A DNA stretch of 64,000 nt from Oscillospiraceae bacterium (GCA_016291435.1 JAEEXH010000005.1:1-64000); one strand, 5' to 3'. Counted from the stretch's first letter, positions 42,033 to 51,947 are shown. Notes: generated by a model from the sequence alone, not told the origin. A program made the numbers and translations.

Positions 42033-44254
42033 AAATCATGAAGCAGTCCATCGCATTTCTGGCAGCGCTCGTGCTGGTCTCTTCGGCAACTCTGCCCGCA
42101 CTCCCGACCGCAGCAGCCGGCAGCTATGATATGGCTGTCACGGTCGATCTCTCCGGCAGCGGCAAACCGATCAGCCCGTATATCTACGGCATCAACGAAT
42201 ACGGGCATCAGGAGGATCTCAAGAACCTGCGCGTCAACGCGGTCCGTCAGGGCGGCAACCGCATGACCGGCTACAACTGGGAGAACAACGCCTCCAACGC
42301 CGGCGCCGACTGGAAGCACAGCTCCGACAACAACCTCTCGAAATCCGACGCACCCGCAGACTGCGTCCAGCAGCTCTCGAAAGAAGCGGAGAAATACGGC
42401 ATCGGCTACAAGATGACCACGCTCCAGCTCGCAGGCTATGTCTCCGCGGATAAGAACGGCAGTGTCTCTGAGGCGGAAGCTGCGCCCTCCGACCGCTGGA
42501 ACGAAGTAAAGGTCACAAAGGGCAGCGCCTTCGCCGATGAGCCCGATCTCACCGACGGCACCGTCTACATGGATGAATATGTCAACTACATCATCAACAA
42601 GCTCGGCGATTCGCAGTCGAAGACCGGCATTCAGGGCTATTCGCTCGACAACGAACCCGCGCTCTGGAGCGGCACGCATCCCCGCATTCATCCGCAGCCT
42701 GTCGGCATGAAGGAACTCAGCGACAAGTCTATTGAGGTCGCATCGGCCGTCAAGAAGCTCGACCCGAATGCAGAGATCTTCGGACCTGCACTCTACGGCT
42801 ACACCGCCTTTGATCACCTCGCAGACAATGACAGCAGCACCGAATGGGAGACGCTCAAATCTGCCGGCGGCTATCACTGGTATCTCGACTATTATCTTGA
42901 TACCATGAAGCAGGCATCCGACAAAGCGGGGGTCCGTCTGCTCGATGTACTCGATATCCACTATTATTCCGAATCCTGCCGCAACGGAACAGAGGACAGA
43001 CTCCAGTCCGTCCGCACGCTCTATGAAAAGGGCTTTGTCGAGAACAGCTGGATCGGACAGTGGTGCCAGACAAATATCCCGATCCTGCCGACTGTACAGA
43101 ACTCGATCGACACCTATTTCCCCGGCACGAAGCTCGCGATCACGGAATACAATTTCGGCGGCGAGGATGAGCCCTCCGGCGCCATCGCGCAGGCTGAGGC
43201 CCTCGGCTGCTATGCAGATGCCAATGTCTATTTCGCATCGCTCTGGGGCGGCAGCGAATACATCCTCTCCGGCATCAATCTCTATACAAATTACGACGGC
43301 AAGGGCGGCGCATTCGGCGAAACGCTGATGCCGACAACCACCGGGGATGTCTCGAAGTCTAGCGCATACGCGGCGCAGAACAAGGATGCCTCCACCGTCA
43401 CAGTCATGGTCACGAACAAGAGCCTGACAGACAGCGAAGCAGCCGTCATTTCGCTGAAGGGCGCGAAGAAATCCTACAAGAAGGCAGCAGTCTACGCCGT
43501 GACCGCAGGCTCGCCTGAGATCAAACTGATTGACACCGTTGATGTGAGCGGCGACAAGCTGACTGTCAATCTCCCGGCATACTGTGCGGCAATGGTTGTC
43601 ATCTCCGACGATGCGAACGCATTTGACGGCGCACAGCAGGAGGAAAAGGTCGAGAAGACCGCTGTCTACGATGATCCGATGAGCATGATCAACGAAAACG
43701 GCTATGTCGAGATCCCGATCACCGATCCTGAACACCTCAAGAAAATCGTCATCACCGGCGATGCGACATCCCGTCTCGGCTCCTCCTGGGGCAGTGCAGG
43801 CTGCGCGGTCTGCATCAATGCTGTTGCAGAGGACGGCACAAAGTTCTGGACGAGCAAGGGCTATTCGATCAAGCTCGGCAGCGGCTCCAGCGCGACAGTG
43901 AACTTCGACGGCACCCTCACCAATAAGGAGGAGGAAGTCAGTGCGGTCGTTGCGGACGGCAAGGTCGAGCTTCAGCAGTGGTGGGATTCCTCCGAGAAAA
44001 AGCAGGAGGGCGACGAGGAATACGATATCACCGTGAAATACACGAAGGTCGAGGTCATCTATGAGTATTCCGGCACATCGCTGCGCGGAGATGTCAATAA
44101 GGACGGCAGCTTCGATCTCGCGGATCTGGTCGCGATGCAGAAATACCTGCTCGCTTCCGGCACACTCGCAGACTGGGAAGCAGGCGATTTCTTGGGCGAC
44201 GGCAAGCTGAACGCAAAGGATCTGTCGATGATGAAGCGGGAACTGCTGAAATAA
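42029..44254 (+). CDS. Dockerin-bearing GH44 beta-glucanase (endoglucanase/xyloglucanase)
   Basis: 741 residues. Signal peptide ~1-30 (cut after TAAA). The catalytic domain (~35-530) carries GH44 signatures: GYSLDNEPALWSGTHPRIHP with acid/base E209, and LAITEYNFGGE with nucleophile E373. A beta-rich module follows (~555-670; aromatic LQQWWDSS), probably carbohydrate-binding. The last ~57 residues are a type I dockerin with two Ca2+-binding repeats (GDVNKDGSFDLADLVAMQKYLL; GDGKLNAKDLSMMKRELL), so the enzyme docks on a scaffoldin cohesin. AGGGGGAACTCACA precedes the ATG. Confidence 0.93.
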   Translation: MKIMKQSIAFLAALVLVSSATLPALPTAAAGSYDMAVTVDLSGSGKPISPYIYGINEYGHQEDLKNLRVNAVRQGGNRMTGYNWENNASNAGADWKHSSDNNLSKSDAPADCVQQLSKEAEKYGIGYKMTTLQLAGYVSADKNGSVSEAEAAPSDRWNEVKVTKGSAFADEPDLTDGTVYMDEYVNYIINKLGDSQSKTGIQGYSLDNEPALWSGTHPRIHPQPVGMKELSDKSIEVASAVKKLDPNAEIFGPALYGYTAFDHLADNDSSTEWETLKSAGGYHWYLDYYLDTMKQASDKAGVRLLDVLDIHYYSESCRNGTEDRLQSVRTLYEKGFVENSWIGQWCQTNIPILPTVQNSIDTYFPGTKLAITEYNFGGEDEPSGAIAQAEALGCYADANVYFASLWGGSEYILSGINLYTNYDGKGGAFGETLMPTTTGDVSKSSAYAAQNKDASTVTVMVTNKSLTDSEAAVISLKGAKKSYKKAAVYAVTAGSPEIKLIDTVDVSGDKLTVNLPAYCAAMVVISDDANAFDGAQQEEKVEKTAVYDDPMSMINENGYVEIPITDPEHLKKIVITGDATSRLGSSWGSAGCAVCINAVAEDGTKFWTSKGYSIKLGSGSSATVNFDGTLTNKEEEVSAVVADGKVELQQWWDSSEKKQEGDEEYDITVKYTKVEVIYEYSGTSLRGDVNKDGSFDLADLVAMQKYLLASGTLADWEAGDFLGDGKLNAKDLSMMKRELLK

Positions 44255-44267
44255 TACGCAGAAAGTG

Positions 44268-44310
44268 AAACGCAGCGGAGTATCGAGGGGATACTCCGCT
44301 GCGTTTTTGT
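44268..44310. terminator. Bidirectional terminator
   Basis: A 16-bp stem: AAACGCAGCGGAGTAT (44268-44283) with its complement at 44291-44306, seven-base loop, then T run. It lies between the GH44 gene and the convergent HD-GYP gene. Confidence 0.92.
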
Positions 44311-46029
44311 TCAGTATGTCGGCTCCGGGAGCGGCTCCTCAGGCTCCCTGCGCTGTGCGGGTTCATTCCGCCAGCCGTATTGCTCATAGAGCGCGATCAG
44401 CTCCTCACGGCATTCCAGAAAGAGCGGCGCCAGCTTCGGATCAAAATGCGTGCCCGTGTCCTTCTCAATCACTGAAAATGCGTCATCATACGCAAAGGCA
44501 TCTTTGTAACAGCGTTTGCTTACCAGCGCGTCAAACACATCTGCAAGCGCCATGATGCGCGCCTCCAGCGGGATATTCTCCCCCGCAAGACGCCGCGGGT
44601 AACCGTTGCCGTCCCAGCGCTCGTGGTGATAATTCGCCACATGCACCGCAATCTCATAGAAGGCGCGGTCATCGACCTCATACAGAATCTGTGCAAGCAT
44701 CACAGCGCCCTCCGCCGGATGCTTTTTCATCTGCTCATATTCCGCAGGCGTGAAGCGCCCGGGCTTGCGCAGCACCCTGTCATCGACCGCGATCTTGCCG
44801 ATGTCGTGCATCGGCGCTGCCTTGATGACATGTGCCAGGAACTGATCGTCGATGCCGAATTCTGCCGCATGCTCGCTCAGCTTCTTTGCAAAGATGCGCA
44901 CCACATCGCTGGTACGCTTGATATGGCCGCCGGTGCTGTTGTCGCGGCTTTCAATGACGCCTGCCATGCCCGCCACGATGGAATCCTGCACAATCTGAAT
45001 ATGCCTTGTCTTCTCGCGCACCTCTTCCTGCAAGCGGTCGTTGAAATTGTGCATGAAGGTCTCGTCATCGAGAATCATCGCATAACCGATCACTGTACCA
45101 TGCTTTTTCAGCTCTGTGACCTTGACCTCATAGAAATGCCCGTTGTATTCCAGCTCATCGTCGCGCTCATTCTCCATCTCAAAGCGCTGACAAAGCACCT
45201 CCGGAAGCCGCTTGCCGACCTTGTAGTCTTTCAGCTCCGGGAAAATCTCCAGCGCGGCAGGATTCGCGTCAAGGAAGCCGTACATGCTGTCTGTGATGAA
45301 GTAGGCATCCTTCATCTGCGCGAAGATCTCCTGATTTGCGATGTCGGTGATGCCGAAGAAGCCGTCTGTCAGCATGCTCACGACAACAGAAAGCAGCGCG
45401 AGCGAGGAAGCCAGCGGGACAATATCGAACGGCAGGCGCTTCCAGATCATCAGGACAAGCGCTGCTGCCGTCAGAAGCTGCGCACCCGTCAGGCGTCCGC
45501 GGTTATAGCGCTCGGAATGCACCTTCGTTCGGAAGACCATCACCGCGTAATACACCATGCCGACGATCAGCAGGACAGCGAGAAAGCCGTGCCGCAGATA
45601 CCAGAGCCACGAGGTATCGTTCTGCGCCGCCATGATATTGAGACGCGGGTGATTGTAAAAGCCGAAGCTGTGGAAGATTACTGCGCGCGTCCTGTCAATC
45701 CAGAAAAGCACAACATACAGAAGCTCCAGAACGCCCCACGCGATAACTGCCGGCTTCGGCACTGTGATCCGCAGATAATCGAGCAGAAAGAGCACAAAGA
45801 AGAAGAAAAACACAGCACTGCCGGCTGCCGATGCCTTGAGCCCCAGCATACCGTTTGTTGCATCGGAGGAGATCGCGACCATCAGATTGCCGCTGTTCAT
45901 AATGAGGCAGCCGATGGTTGCAAGCATCAGCAGGAAGGCGCTGTCGCTGCGGTGTCTGCCCGCAACAAGCGCGAAAAGGCCTGCGAGCGGAATCAGAATG
46001 CCGATCAGCTGGACGATGGTAATAAGCAT
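44311..46029 (-). CDS. Membrane HD-GYP domain protein (c-di-GMP phosphodiesterase type)
   Basis: 572 residues: seven-helix membrane sensor (~1-220, HisKA_7TM-like), a PAS domain (~230-330; MKDAYFITDSMYGFLDANPAAL), a short coiled coil, and HD-GYP (~350-550). The metal-binding HD (PMHDIGKIAVDD), downstream histidines (YHHERWDGNGYP) and GYP motif are intact, so it should hydrolyse c-di-GMP to GMP. It may oppose the diguanylate cyclase at 9695. The start at 46029 is chosen because AAAGGGGCG lies in front; the ATG at 46047 has none. Confidence 0.92.
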   Translation of the reverse strand: MLITIVQLIGILIPLAGLFALVAGRHRSDSAFLLMLATIGCLIMNSGNLMVAISSDATNGMLGLKASAAGSAVFFFFFVLFLLDYLRITVPKPAVIAWGVLELLYVVLFWIDRTRAVIFHSFGFYNHPRLNIMAAQNDTSWLWYLRHGFLAVLLIVGMVYYAVMVFRTKVHSERYNRGRLTGAQLLTAAALVLMIWKRLPFDIVPLASSLALLSVVVSMLTDGFFGITDIANQEIFAQMKDAYFITDSMYGFLDANPAALEIFPELKDYKVGKRLPEVLCQRFEMENERDDELEYNGHFYEVKVTELKKHGTVIGYAMILDDETFMHNFNDRLQEEVREKTRHIQIVQDSIVAGMAGVIESRDNSTGGHIKRTSDVVRIFAKKLSEHAAEFGIDDQFLAHVIKAAPMHDIGKIAVDDRVLRKPGRFTPAEYEQMKKHPAEGAVMLAQILYEVDDRAFYEIAVHVANYHHERWDGNGYPRRLAGENIPLEARIMALADVFDALVSKRCYKDAFAYDDAFSVIEKDTGTHFDPKLAPLFLECREELIALYEQYGWRNEPAQRREPEEPLPEPTY

Positions 46030-46065
46030 CCGAAACGCCCCTTTCATTTGAAAAAAATCATTTCT

Positions 46066-46071
46066 ATTATA
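46066..46071 (-). promoter_or_regulatory. Extended -10 promoter of the HD-GYP gene
   Basis: Minus strand TGATATAAT: a perfect TATAAT with the TGn extension; the -35 box is poor. Confidence 0.6.
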
Positions 46072-46257
46072 TCACAGGTCCGTGCAAAATGCAAGCATTT
46101 CCGCGGTGTTTCAGCATCTTACACACGAACGCGCCGAAAAACACATTTCGGATTCTATATGAGAAAAAGCCATCATTGTAGATTCACACAAAGAGCATGC
46201 ACCGAAGCCCTTTGAAATAATCGGATTTGTGAATTTTCAAAAACTTTGGAAAAACAC

Positions 46258-46287
46258 TTGCATTCCCGGGGTACTTTATGATATAAT
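46258..46287 (+). promoter_or_regulatory. Promoter of carB
   Basis: TTGCAT at 46258-46263, 18-base spacer, TATAAT at 46282-46287. No PyrR-type leader is seen; the leader is only about 22 bases. Confidence 0.78.
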
Positions 46288-46315
46288 ATCTAGTTAGAAG
46301 TGAGGTGTTCGCATT

Positions 46316-49300
46316 ATGCCAAAAAGAAATGATATTCACAAGGTTCTTATCATCGGTTCCGGCCCGATTATCATCGGGCAAGCGTGCGAATTCGACTATT
46401 CGGGCACGCAGGCGTGTAAGGCGCTCAGAAAGCTCGGATACGAAATCGTACTGGTCAACTCCAACCCGGCTACGATCATGACAGACCCGGATGTCGCGGA
46501 TGTCACCTACATCGAGCCGCTGAACTGCGCCCGTCTGACGGAGATCATCAAGAAGGAGCGCCCGGACGCACTCCTGCCGAACCTCGGCGGTCAGTCCGGT
46601 CTGAACCTCTGCTCTGAGCTCGACAAGGCAGGTGTGCTCAAGGAGTACAATGTGCAGGTCATCGGTGTTCAGGTCGATGCGATCGAGCGCGGTGAGGACC
46701 GCATCGAGTTCAAGGAGACAATGGAATCCATCGGCGTGGAAATGGCGCGCTCTGAGGTCGCCTATTCCGTCGAGGAGGCTGTCGCCATCGCTGAGAAGCT
46801 CGGCTACCCGGTCGTGCTCCGTCCGGCTTACACCATGGGCGGTGCAGGCGGCGGCATGGTCTACAATGTCGAGGAACTGAAGGTCGTCTGCGCAAGAGGT
46901 CTTCAGGCATCTCTCGTCGGACAGGTTCTTGTTGAGGAATGTGTCACCGGCTGGGAGGAGCTTGAGCTTGAGGTCGTCCGCGATGCAAAGGGCAACATGA
47001 TCACGGTCTGCTTCATCGAGAATATTGACCCGATGGGCGTTCACACCGGCGATTCCTTCTGCTCTGCGCCGATGCTCACCATCTCTGAGGATGTGCAGAA
47101 GCGTCTCCAGGAGCAGGCTTACCGCATCGTTGACAAGGTGCAGGTCATCGGCGGCTGCAACTGCCAGTTTGCACACGACCCGGTCTCTGACAGAATCATC
47201 GTCATCGAGATCAATCCGCGTACATCGCGTTCGTCCGCACTGGCTTCCAAGGCGACCGGCTTCCCGATCGCTCTGGTCTCTGCGATGCTCGCGACCGGCA
47301 TGACGCTCGATGAGATCGAGTGCGGCAAGTACGGCACGCTCGACAAGTATGTCCCTTCCGGCGATTATGTTGTCATCAAGTTTGCACGCTGGGCTTTCGA
47401 GAAGTTCAAGGGTGCAGAGGATAAGCTCGGCACACAGATGCGTGCGGTCGGTGAGGTCATGAGCATCGGCAAGACCTACAAGGAGGCATTCCAGAAGGCA
47501 ATCCGTTCTCTGGAAACCGGCAAGTACGGTCTCGGCTTCGCAAACGATTACAACGCAAAGAGCAAGGAAGAGCTGCTCTCCATGCTGGTATATCCGACCA
47601 GCAACCGTCAGTATATTATGTACGAGGCACTGCGCAAGGGCGCAACCGTCGAGGAGCTCTATAAGCTCACGAAGATCAAGCGCTGGTTCATTGAGCAGAT
47701 GCAGGAGCTCGTGGACGAGGAGAACGCACTTCTCTCCGGCAAGGGCAGCGTCCCCGCTCCGGGCGTGCTCCGTCAGGCAAAGCTCGACGGCTTCTCTGAC
47801 CGCTATCTCGCGAAGATCCTCGAGGTCTCCGAGGCGGATATCCGCAATGCACGCTATGCAGCAGGCATCCGTGAGGGCTGGGAAGGCGTCCATGTCTCCG
47901 GCACCAAGGACAGCGCTTACTACTACTCCTCCTATCATATCGAGAAGGACGAGAGCCCGTGCAGCACCGAGCGTCCGAAGATCATGATTCTCGGCGGCGG
48001 CCCGAACAGAATCGGTCAGGGCATCGAGTTCGACTACTGCTGCGTCCACGCGGCACTCGCCCTCAAGGATCTCGGCTTTGAGACGATCATCGTCAACTGC
48101 AACCCCGAGACCGTTTCCACTGACTACGATACCTCCGATAAGCTCTACTTCGAGCCGCTGACGCTTGAAGATGTGCTCCAGATCTACGAGAAGGAGAAAC
48201 CGGTCGGCGTCATCGCTCAGTTCGGCGGTCAGACTCCGCTGAATCTCGCGGCTGACCTCAAGAAGAACGGCGTCAAGATCCTCGGCACCTCTCCTGAGAC
48301 CATCGACCTTGCGGAGGACAGAGATCATTTCCGCGCCATGATGGAGAAGCTCGGCATCCCGATGCCGGAATCCGGCATGGCTGTCACTGTTGACGATGCA
48401 CTGGAGATCGCGAACCGCATCGGCTACCCGGTCATGGTTCGCCCGTCCTATGTGCTCGGCGGCAGAGGCATGGAGGTCGTTCACGATGACGAGATGATGC
48501 GCGTCTATATGTCCGCAGCCGTCGGCGTCACCCCGGACAGACCGATCCTTATCGACCGCTTCCTGCATCACGCAACTGAGTGTGAAGCAGATGCGATCTC
48601 TGACGGCACACATTGCTTTGTGCCGGCTGTGATGGAGCACATCGAGCTCGCAGGCGTCCACTCCGGCGACTCCGCATGCGTGTTGCCGTCCCTGAACCTC
48701 AGCGAAAAGCATGTTGAGACCATCAAGGAATACACCCGCAAGATCGCGGTCGAGATGGGTGTCTCCGGCCTCATGAACATGCAGTATGCGATTGAGGATG
48801 ACACGGTCTATGTGCTCGAAGCAAACCCGCGTGCATCGAGAACTGTTCCGCTGGTCTCCAAGGTCTGCGCGATCAACATGGTCCGCATCGCAACGCAGAT
48901 CATGACCACCGAGCTGACCGGCAAGCCGTCTCCCGTTCCGGCGCTGCATGACCGCAAGATTCCGCATCACGGCGTCAAGGAAGCGGTGTTCCCGTTCAAC
49001 ATGTTCCCGGAGGTTGACCCGCTGCTCGGACCGGAAATGCGTTCCACCGGTGAGGTGCTCGGCATTTCCCCGAACTTCGGCGAAGCATACTACAAGGCAC
49101 AGGAAGCAACCCAGACCAAGCTGCCGACCGGCGGCACTGTGCTGCTCTCTGTCTGCGATATGGATAAGCCGGAGCTGCTGCCCATCGCAAAGAAGTTCCA
49201 TGAGCTCGGCTTCAAGATCCTCGCAACCGGCAAGACCTACGATCTGATCGCAGAAGCAGGCATCCCGGCTGAGAAGATCAACAAGCTCTATGAGGGCAGA

Positions 49301-49543
49301 CCCAACATCACCGATGCGATGACGAACGGCAAGATCGACCTGATCATCAACACACCGGCAGGCGCCTCCAGCCACCACGATGACAGCTACATCCGCAAGG
49401 CTGCCATCAAGTACCGCATCCCGTACATCACGACGATGGCTGCGGCAATGGCTTCCGCAGAGGGCATCCGCGCTGTCAAGGAGCAGCAGGATAATCTCAG
49501 CGTCAAATCGCTGCAGGAATTCCACAGCGAGATCAAGGACTAA
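46316..49543 (+). CDS. carB: Carbamoyl-phosphate synthase large subunit
   Basis: 1075 residues, the usual full length. It makes carbamoyl phosphate from bicarbonate, ATP and ammonia passed from CarA, for pyrimidines and arginine. Two ATP-grasp halves are visible (KVLIIGSGPIIIGQACEFDYSG at the start; IMILGGGPNRIGQGIEFDYC near the middle), each with its PTYVLGG/PAYTMGG-type loop, and a C-terminal MGS-like allosteric domain (KILATGKTYDLIAEAGI). GAGGTG precedes the ATG. The small subunit carA is not next to it. Confidence 0.97.
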   Translation: MPKRNDIHKVLIIGSGPIIIGQACEFDYSGTQACKALRKLGYEIVLVNSNPATIMTDPDVADVTYIEPLNCARLTEIIKKERPDALLPNLGGQSGLNLCSELDKAGVLKEYNVQVIGVQVDAIERGEDRIEFKETMESIGVEMARSEVAYSVEEAVAIAEKLGYPVVLRPAYTMGGAGGGMVYNVEELKVVCARGLQASLVGQVLVEECVTGWEELELEVVRDAKGNMITVCFIENIDPMGVHTGDSFCSAPMLTISEDVQKRLQEQAYRIVDKVQVIGGCNCQFAHDPVSDRIIVIEINPRTSRSSALASKATGFPIALVSAMLATGMTLDEIECGKYGTLDKYVPSGDYVVIKFARWAFEKFKGAEDKLGTQMRAVGEVMSIGKTYKEAFQKAIRSLETGKYGLGFANDYNAKSKEELLSMLVYPTSNRQYIMYEALRKGATVEELYKLTKIKRWFIEQMQELVDEENALLSGKGSVPAPGVLRQAKLDGFSDRYLAKILEVSEADIRNARYAAGIREGWEGVHVSGTKDSAYYYSSYHIEKDESPCSTERPKIMILGGGPNRIGQGIEFDYCCVHAALALKDLGFETIIVNCNPETVSTDYDTSDKLYFEPLTLEDVLQIYEKEKPVGVIAQFGGQTPLNLAADLKKNGVKILGTSPETIDLAEDRDHFRAMMEKLGIPMPESGMAVTVDDALEIANRIGYPVMVRPSYVLGGRGMEVVHDDEMMRVYMSAAVGVTPDRPILIDRFLHHATECEADAISDGTHCFVPAVMEHIELAGVHSGDSACVLPSLNLSEKHVETIKEYTRKIAVEMGVSGLMNMQYAIEDDTVYVLEANPRASRTVPLVSKVCAINMVRIATQIMTTELTGKPSPVPALHDRKIPHHGVKEAVFPFNMFPEVDPLLGPEMRSTGEVLGISPNFGEAYYKAQEATQTKLPTGGTVLLSVCDMDKPELLPIAKKFHELGFKILATGKTYDLIAEAGIPAEKINKLYEGRPNITDAMTNGKIDLIINTPAGASSHHDDSYIRKAAIKYRIPYITTMAAAMASAEGIRAVKEQQDNLSVKSLQEFHSEIKD

Positions 49544-49557
49544 TCCGATCATGAAAA

Positions 49558-49600
49558 GGGAGCAGCGCAGAACCACTGCTCCCTCTTCCCGATTTTTCAC
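49558..49600 (+). terminator. Terminator after carB
   Basis: GGGAGCAG (49558-49565) pairs with CTGCTCCC (49576-49583), then TCTTCCCGATTTTT. Confidence 0.82.
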
Positions 49601-49619
49601 ACACAAGGAGGTTTTTCTC

Positions 49620-50123
49620 ATGGAGCAGGAATACAGAGAAAAAATGTCACAGCATCAGTATGACACACTGAATCAGAGACTCTCGGTTCTGAAGGGTGAG
49701 CGCCGTGAACAGGTCGCTGCCGCAATCGCAGAAGCGAGAAGCCACGGTGACCTTTCCGAAAACGCCGAATACGATGAGGCACGCAACGAGCAGGCACGTC
49801 TGGAGGCTGAGATCCAGCAGCTCGAATATACACTGGAGCATGCAGAGATCATCACTGTCATCTCCGCAGATACTGTCAGCACAGGATGTGTTGTCACGCT
49901 CTGCCGCAGCGAATTTCAGAATCAGCCGCAGAAGTATGAGCGGCTCCAGATCGTCGGCCGCTCCGAGGCTGACTATGACAAGCACAAGATCTCCGATGAC
50001 TCCCCCATCGGCAAGGCTGCGATCGGCAAGAAGGTCGGTGAGTCCTTCATCGTCGAGGCGCCGGTCGGCATTCTGAACTATACCATCATCGAGATCTCGA
50101 TCAACGGACTGGACGAGGAGTAA
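49620..50123 (+). CDS. greA: Transcription elongation factor GreA
   Basis: 167 residues. An N-terminal antiparallel coiled coil reaches into the RNA polymerase secondary channel and stimulates cleavage of backtracked RNA: the conserved tip is GDLSENAEYDEARNEQ with acidic residues. The C-terminal FKBP-like domain ends SPIGKAAIGKKVGE...VEAPVG. ACAAGGAGG lies before the ATG at 49620. It is followed six bases later by lysS, a common pairing in Firmicutes. Confidence 0.95.
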   Translation: MEQEYREKMSQHQYDTLNQRLSVLKGERREQVAAAIAEARSHGDLSENAEYDEARNEQARLEAEIQQLEYTLEHAEIITVISADTVSTGCVVTLCRSEFQNQPQKYERLQIVGRSEADYDKHKISDDSPIGKAAIGKKVGESFIVEAPVGILNYTIIEISINGLDEE

Positions 50124-50129
50124 TACCAC

Positions 50130-51731
50130 ATGAGTGAAAAGGAAAAGCAGAACGGGCAGGCACCTGAGCAGCAGACAGATCCCTCTGAGCAGCGCCAGGT
50201 GCGGCTTGATAAGCTGACAGACATGCAGGCAAACGGGCAGGATCCGTTTCAGATCACAAAGTTCGACGTCACCGCATCGACCGCCGACTGCCGGGAGATG
50301 TACGGCAAGGCTGAGGATGAGATGAACGCATCTCTTCCCGAAGATGCAGATGAGGATGCAAAAAAGGCTGCGAAGGAGCAGCTCGATGAGAAGTTCACTG
50401 TCACCGTCGCCGGCAGAATCATGAGCTGGCGCAAGATGGGCAAGGCGAACTTCCTCGATCTGCGCGACCGCTCCGGCAGAATCCAGGTCTATGTACGTAT
50501 GAATGACATCGGCGAAGAGGCGTTTCAGGCATTCCGCAAGAACGGCGACATCGGCGACATCATGGGCGTCACGGGCAAGCTCTTCCGCACCAGAACCGGC
50601 GAGCTTTCCGTCCACGCAACCGCCGTGACGCTGCTCTCGAAGTCTCTGAAACCGCTGCCTGAGAAGTGGCACGGTCTCACCGACCGCGATGCACGCTATC
50701 GCCAGCGCTATGTCGATCTCATCATGAACGAGGATGTGCGCGATACCTTCATCAAGCGCAGCCAGATCATCGCTGAGATCCGCAGCTTCCTCAATGCACA
50801 GGGCTTCCTGGAGGTCGAGACCCCGATGCTCGTTGCAAATGCGGGCGGCGCGGCAGCAAGACCCTTTGAGACCCATTACAACGCGCTCGACGAGGATGTC
50901 AAGCTGCGTATTTCCCTGGAGCTCTATCTCAAGCGCCTGATCGTCGGCGGTCTGGAGCGCGTCTATGAGATCGGCAGAGTCTTCCGCAATGAGGGTGTCG
51001 ATACCCGCCACAACCCGGAATTCACACTGATGGAGCTCTATCAGGCATATACGGACTATCACGGCATGATGGATCTCACCGAAAATATGTTCCGCCATGT
51101 TGCGCAGACTGTCTGCGGTACGACCTGCATCCCTTACGGCACCGATGAGAACGGCGATCCGGTCATGATCGACCTCGGCAAGCCTTTCGCCCGCATCACG
51201 ATGATCGACGCGGTGAAGCAGTATACCGGCGTAGACTTCGATCAGATCCCGGACACCGCCGCTGCAAAGAAGATTGCCGACGAAAAGGGCGTTCACTATG
51301 AAGACCGCCACGAAAAGGGCGATATCTTAAATCTCTTCTTCGAGGAATTCGTCGAGGAGCACCTCATTCAGCCGACCTTCGTCATGGATCATCCGGTTGA
51401 GATCTCGCCGCTCACCAAGCGCAAGCCGGATAAGCCCGACTATGTTGAGCGCTTCGAGCTCTTCATCACAGCACGCGAGATGTGCAACGCATACTCCGAG
51501 CTCAACGACCCGATCGACCAGCGCAAGCGCTTTGAAGCGCAGGAGGAGCTGATCAAGAAGGGCGATGAGGAAGCAAACCACATTGACGAGGACTTCATGA
51601 ATGCGCTTGAGATCGGCATGCCCCCGACCGGCGGCATCGGCTACGGCATCGACAGACTGGTCATGCTGCTGACAAACAGCGGCTCCATCCGCGATGTGCT
51701 GCTCTTCCCGACGATGAAGTCGGTGGAGTGA
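50130..51731 (+). CDS. lysS: Lysyl-tRNA synthetase, class II
   Basis: 533 residues. An OB-fold anticodon-binding domain (VAGRIMSWRKMGKANFLDLRDRSG) is followed by the class II core: motif 1 around FLEVETPML, motif 2 (YEIGRVFRNEGVDTRHNPEFTLME) and motif 3 (PPTGGIGYGIDRLVMLLT). It charges tRNA-Lys. The ribosome site GAGGAG lies within the end of greA. The last codons (AAG TCG GTG GAG) reappear about 3 kb downstream, at the far edge of a lower-GC segment. Confidence 0.97.
   Translation: MSEKEKQNGQAPEQQTDPSEQRQVRLDKLTDMQANGQDPFQITKFDVTASTADCREMYGKAEDEMNASLPEDADEDAKKAAKEQLDEKFTVTVAGRIMSWRKMGKANFLDLRDRSGRIQVYVRMNDIGEEAFQAFRKNGDIGDIMGVTGKLFRTRTGELSVHATAVTLLSKSLKPLPEKWHGLTDRDARYRQRYVDLIMNEDVRDTFIKRSQIIAEIRSFLNAQGFLEVETPMLVANAGGAAARPFETHYNALDEDVKLRISLELYLKRLIVGGLERVYEIGRVFRNEGVDTRHNPEFTLMELYQAYTDYHGMMDLTENMFRHVAQTVCGTTCIPYGTDENGDPVMIDLGKPFARITMIDAVKQYTGVDFDQIPDTAAAKKIADEKGVHYEDRHEKGDILNLFFEEFVEEHLIQPTFVMDHPVEISPLTKRKPDKPDYVERFELFITAREMCNAYSELNDPIDQRKRFEAQEELIKKGDEEANHIDEDFMNALEIGMPPTGGIGYGIDRLVMLLTNSGSIRDVLLFPTMKSVE
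51716..51727 (+). repeat. Direct repeat, left copy (end of lysS)
   Basis: GAAGTCGGTGGA, inside the last codons of lysS. The identical 12 bases occur at 54747-54758; the two bracket the low-GC segment. Confidence 0.7.
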
Positions 51732-51819
51732 AAAGCGGCGTAAATAAGTGGCTTTTTATTCAACACTTGTATATTTACCACTCATTTACCAACAATTATC
51801 AGCATTTATAAATAAACTG

Positions 51820-51860
51820 ACCTCAGCCGTACAATCTCCGTGCGGCTGAGGTTTCTTATT
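51820..51860 (+). terminator. Terminator after lysS
   Basis: ACCTCAGCCG (51820-51829) pairs with CGGCTGAGGT (51843-51852), then TTCTTATT. The ~90 bases between lysS and this hairpin are A/T-rich and hold nothing recognised. Confidence 0.85.
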
Positions 51861-51907
51861 ATCAAATATAAACAGGATGAATTGCTGCGCAACACACCAA
51901 TTTGTAC

Positions 51908-51947
51908 TTGACATAAGTCGAAAACCATGCTATAATTGACATAAGTC
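51908..51947 (+). promoter_or_regulatory. Promoter with paired operators of the DUF134-NifX gene
   Basis: TTGACA at 51908-51913, 17-base spacer, TATAAT at 51931-51936. The 12-mer TTGACATAAGTC occurs twice, at 51908-51919 (over the -35 box) and 51936-51947 (over the start site). Each holds TGAC-N4-GTC(A/G), a half-symmetric operator-like site. Placement fits repression by the encoded regulator. Confidence 0.75.

Noticed and set aside
41915-43735. A 606-codon minus-strand reading frame
   Set aside because: Shadow of the GH44 gene; no start signals and His/Cys/Arg-rich translation typical of antisense.
46080-46257. Pyrimidine-responsive leader or other RNA element before carB
   Set aside because: The carB start site leaves only ~22 leader bases and no PyrR-type stem was found; the A/T-rich gap shows nothing else.
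46184-49621. A 1145-codon minus-strand reading frame
   Set aside because: It is the antisense shadow of carB, whose strong codon bias leaves the opposite strand open; no ribosome site or family motif.
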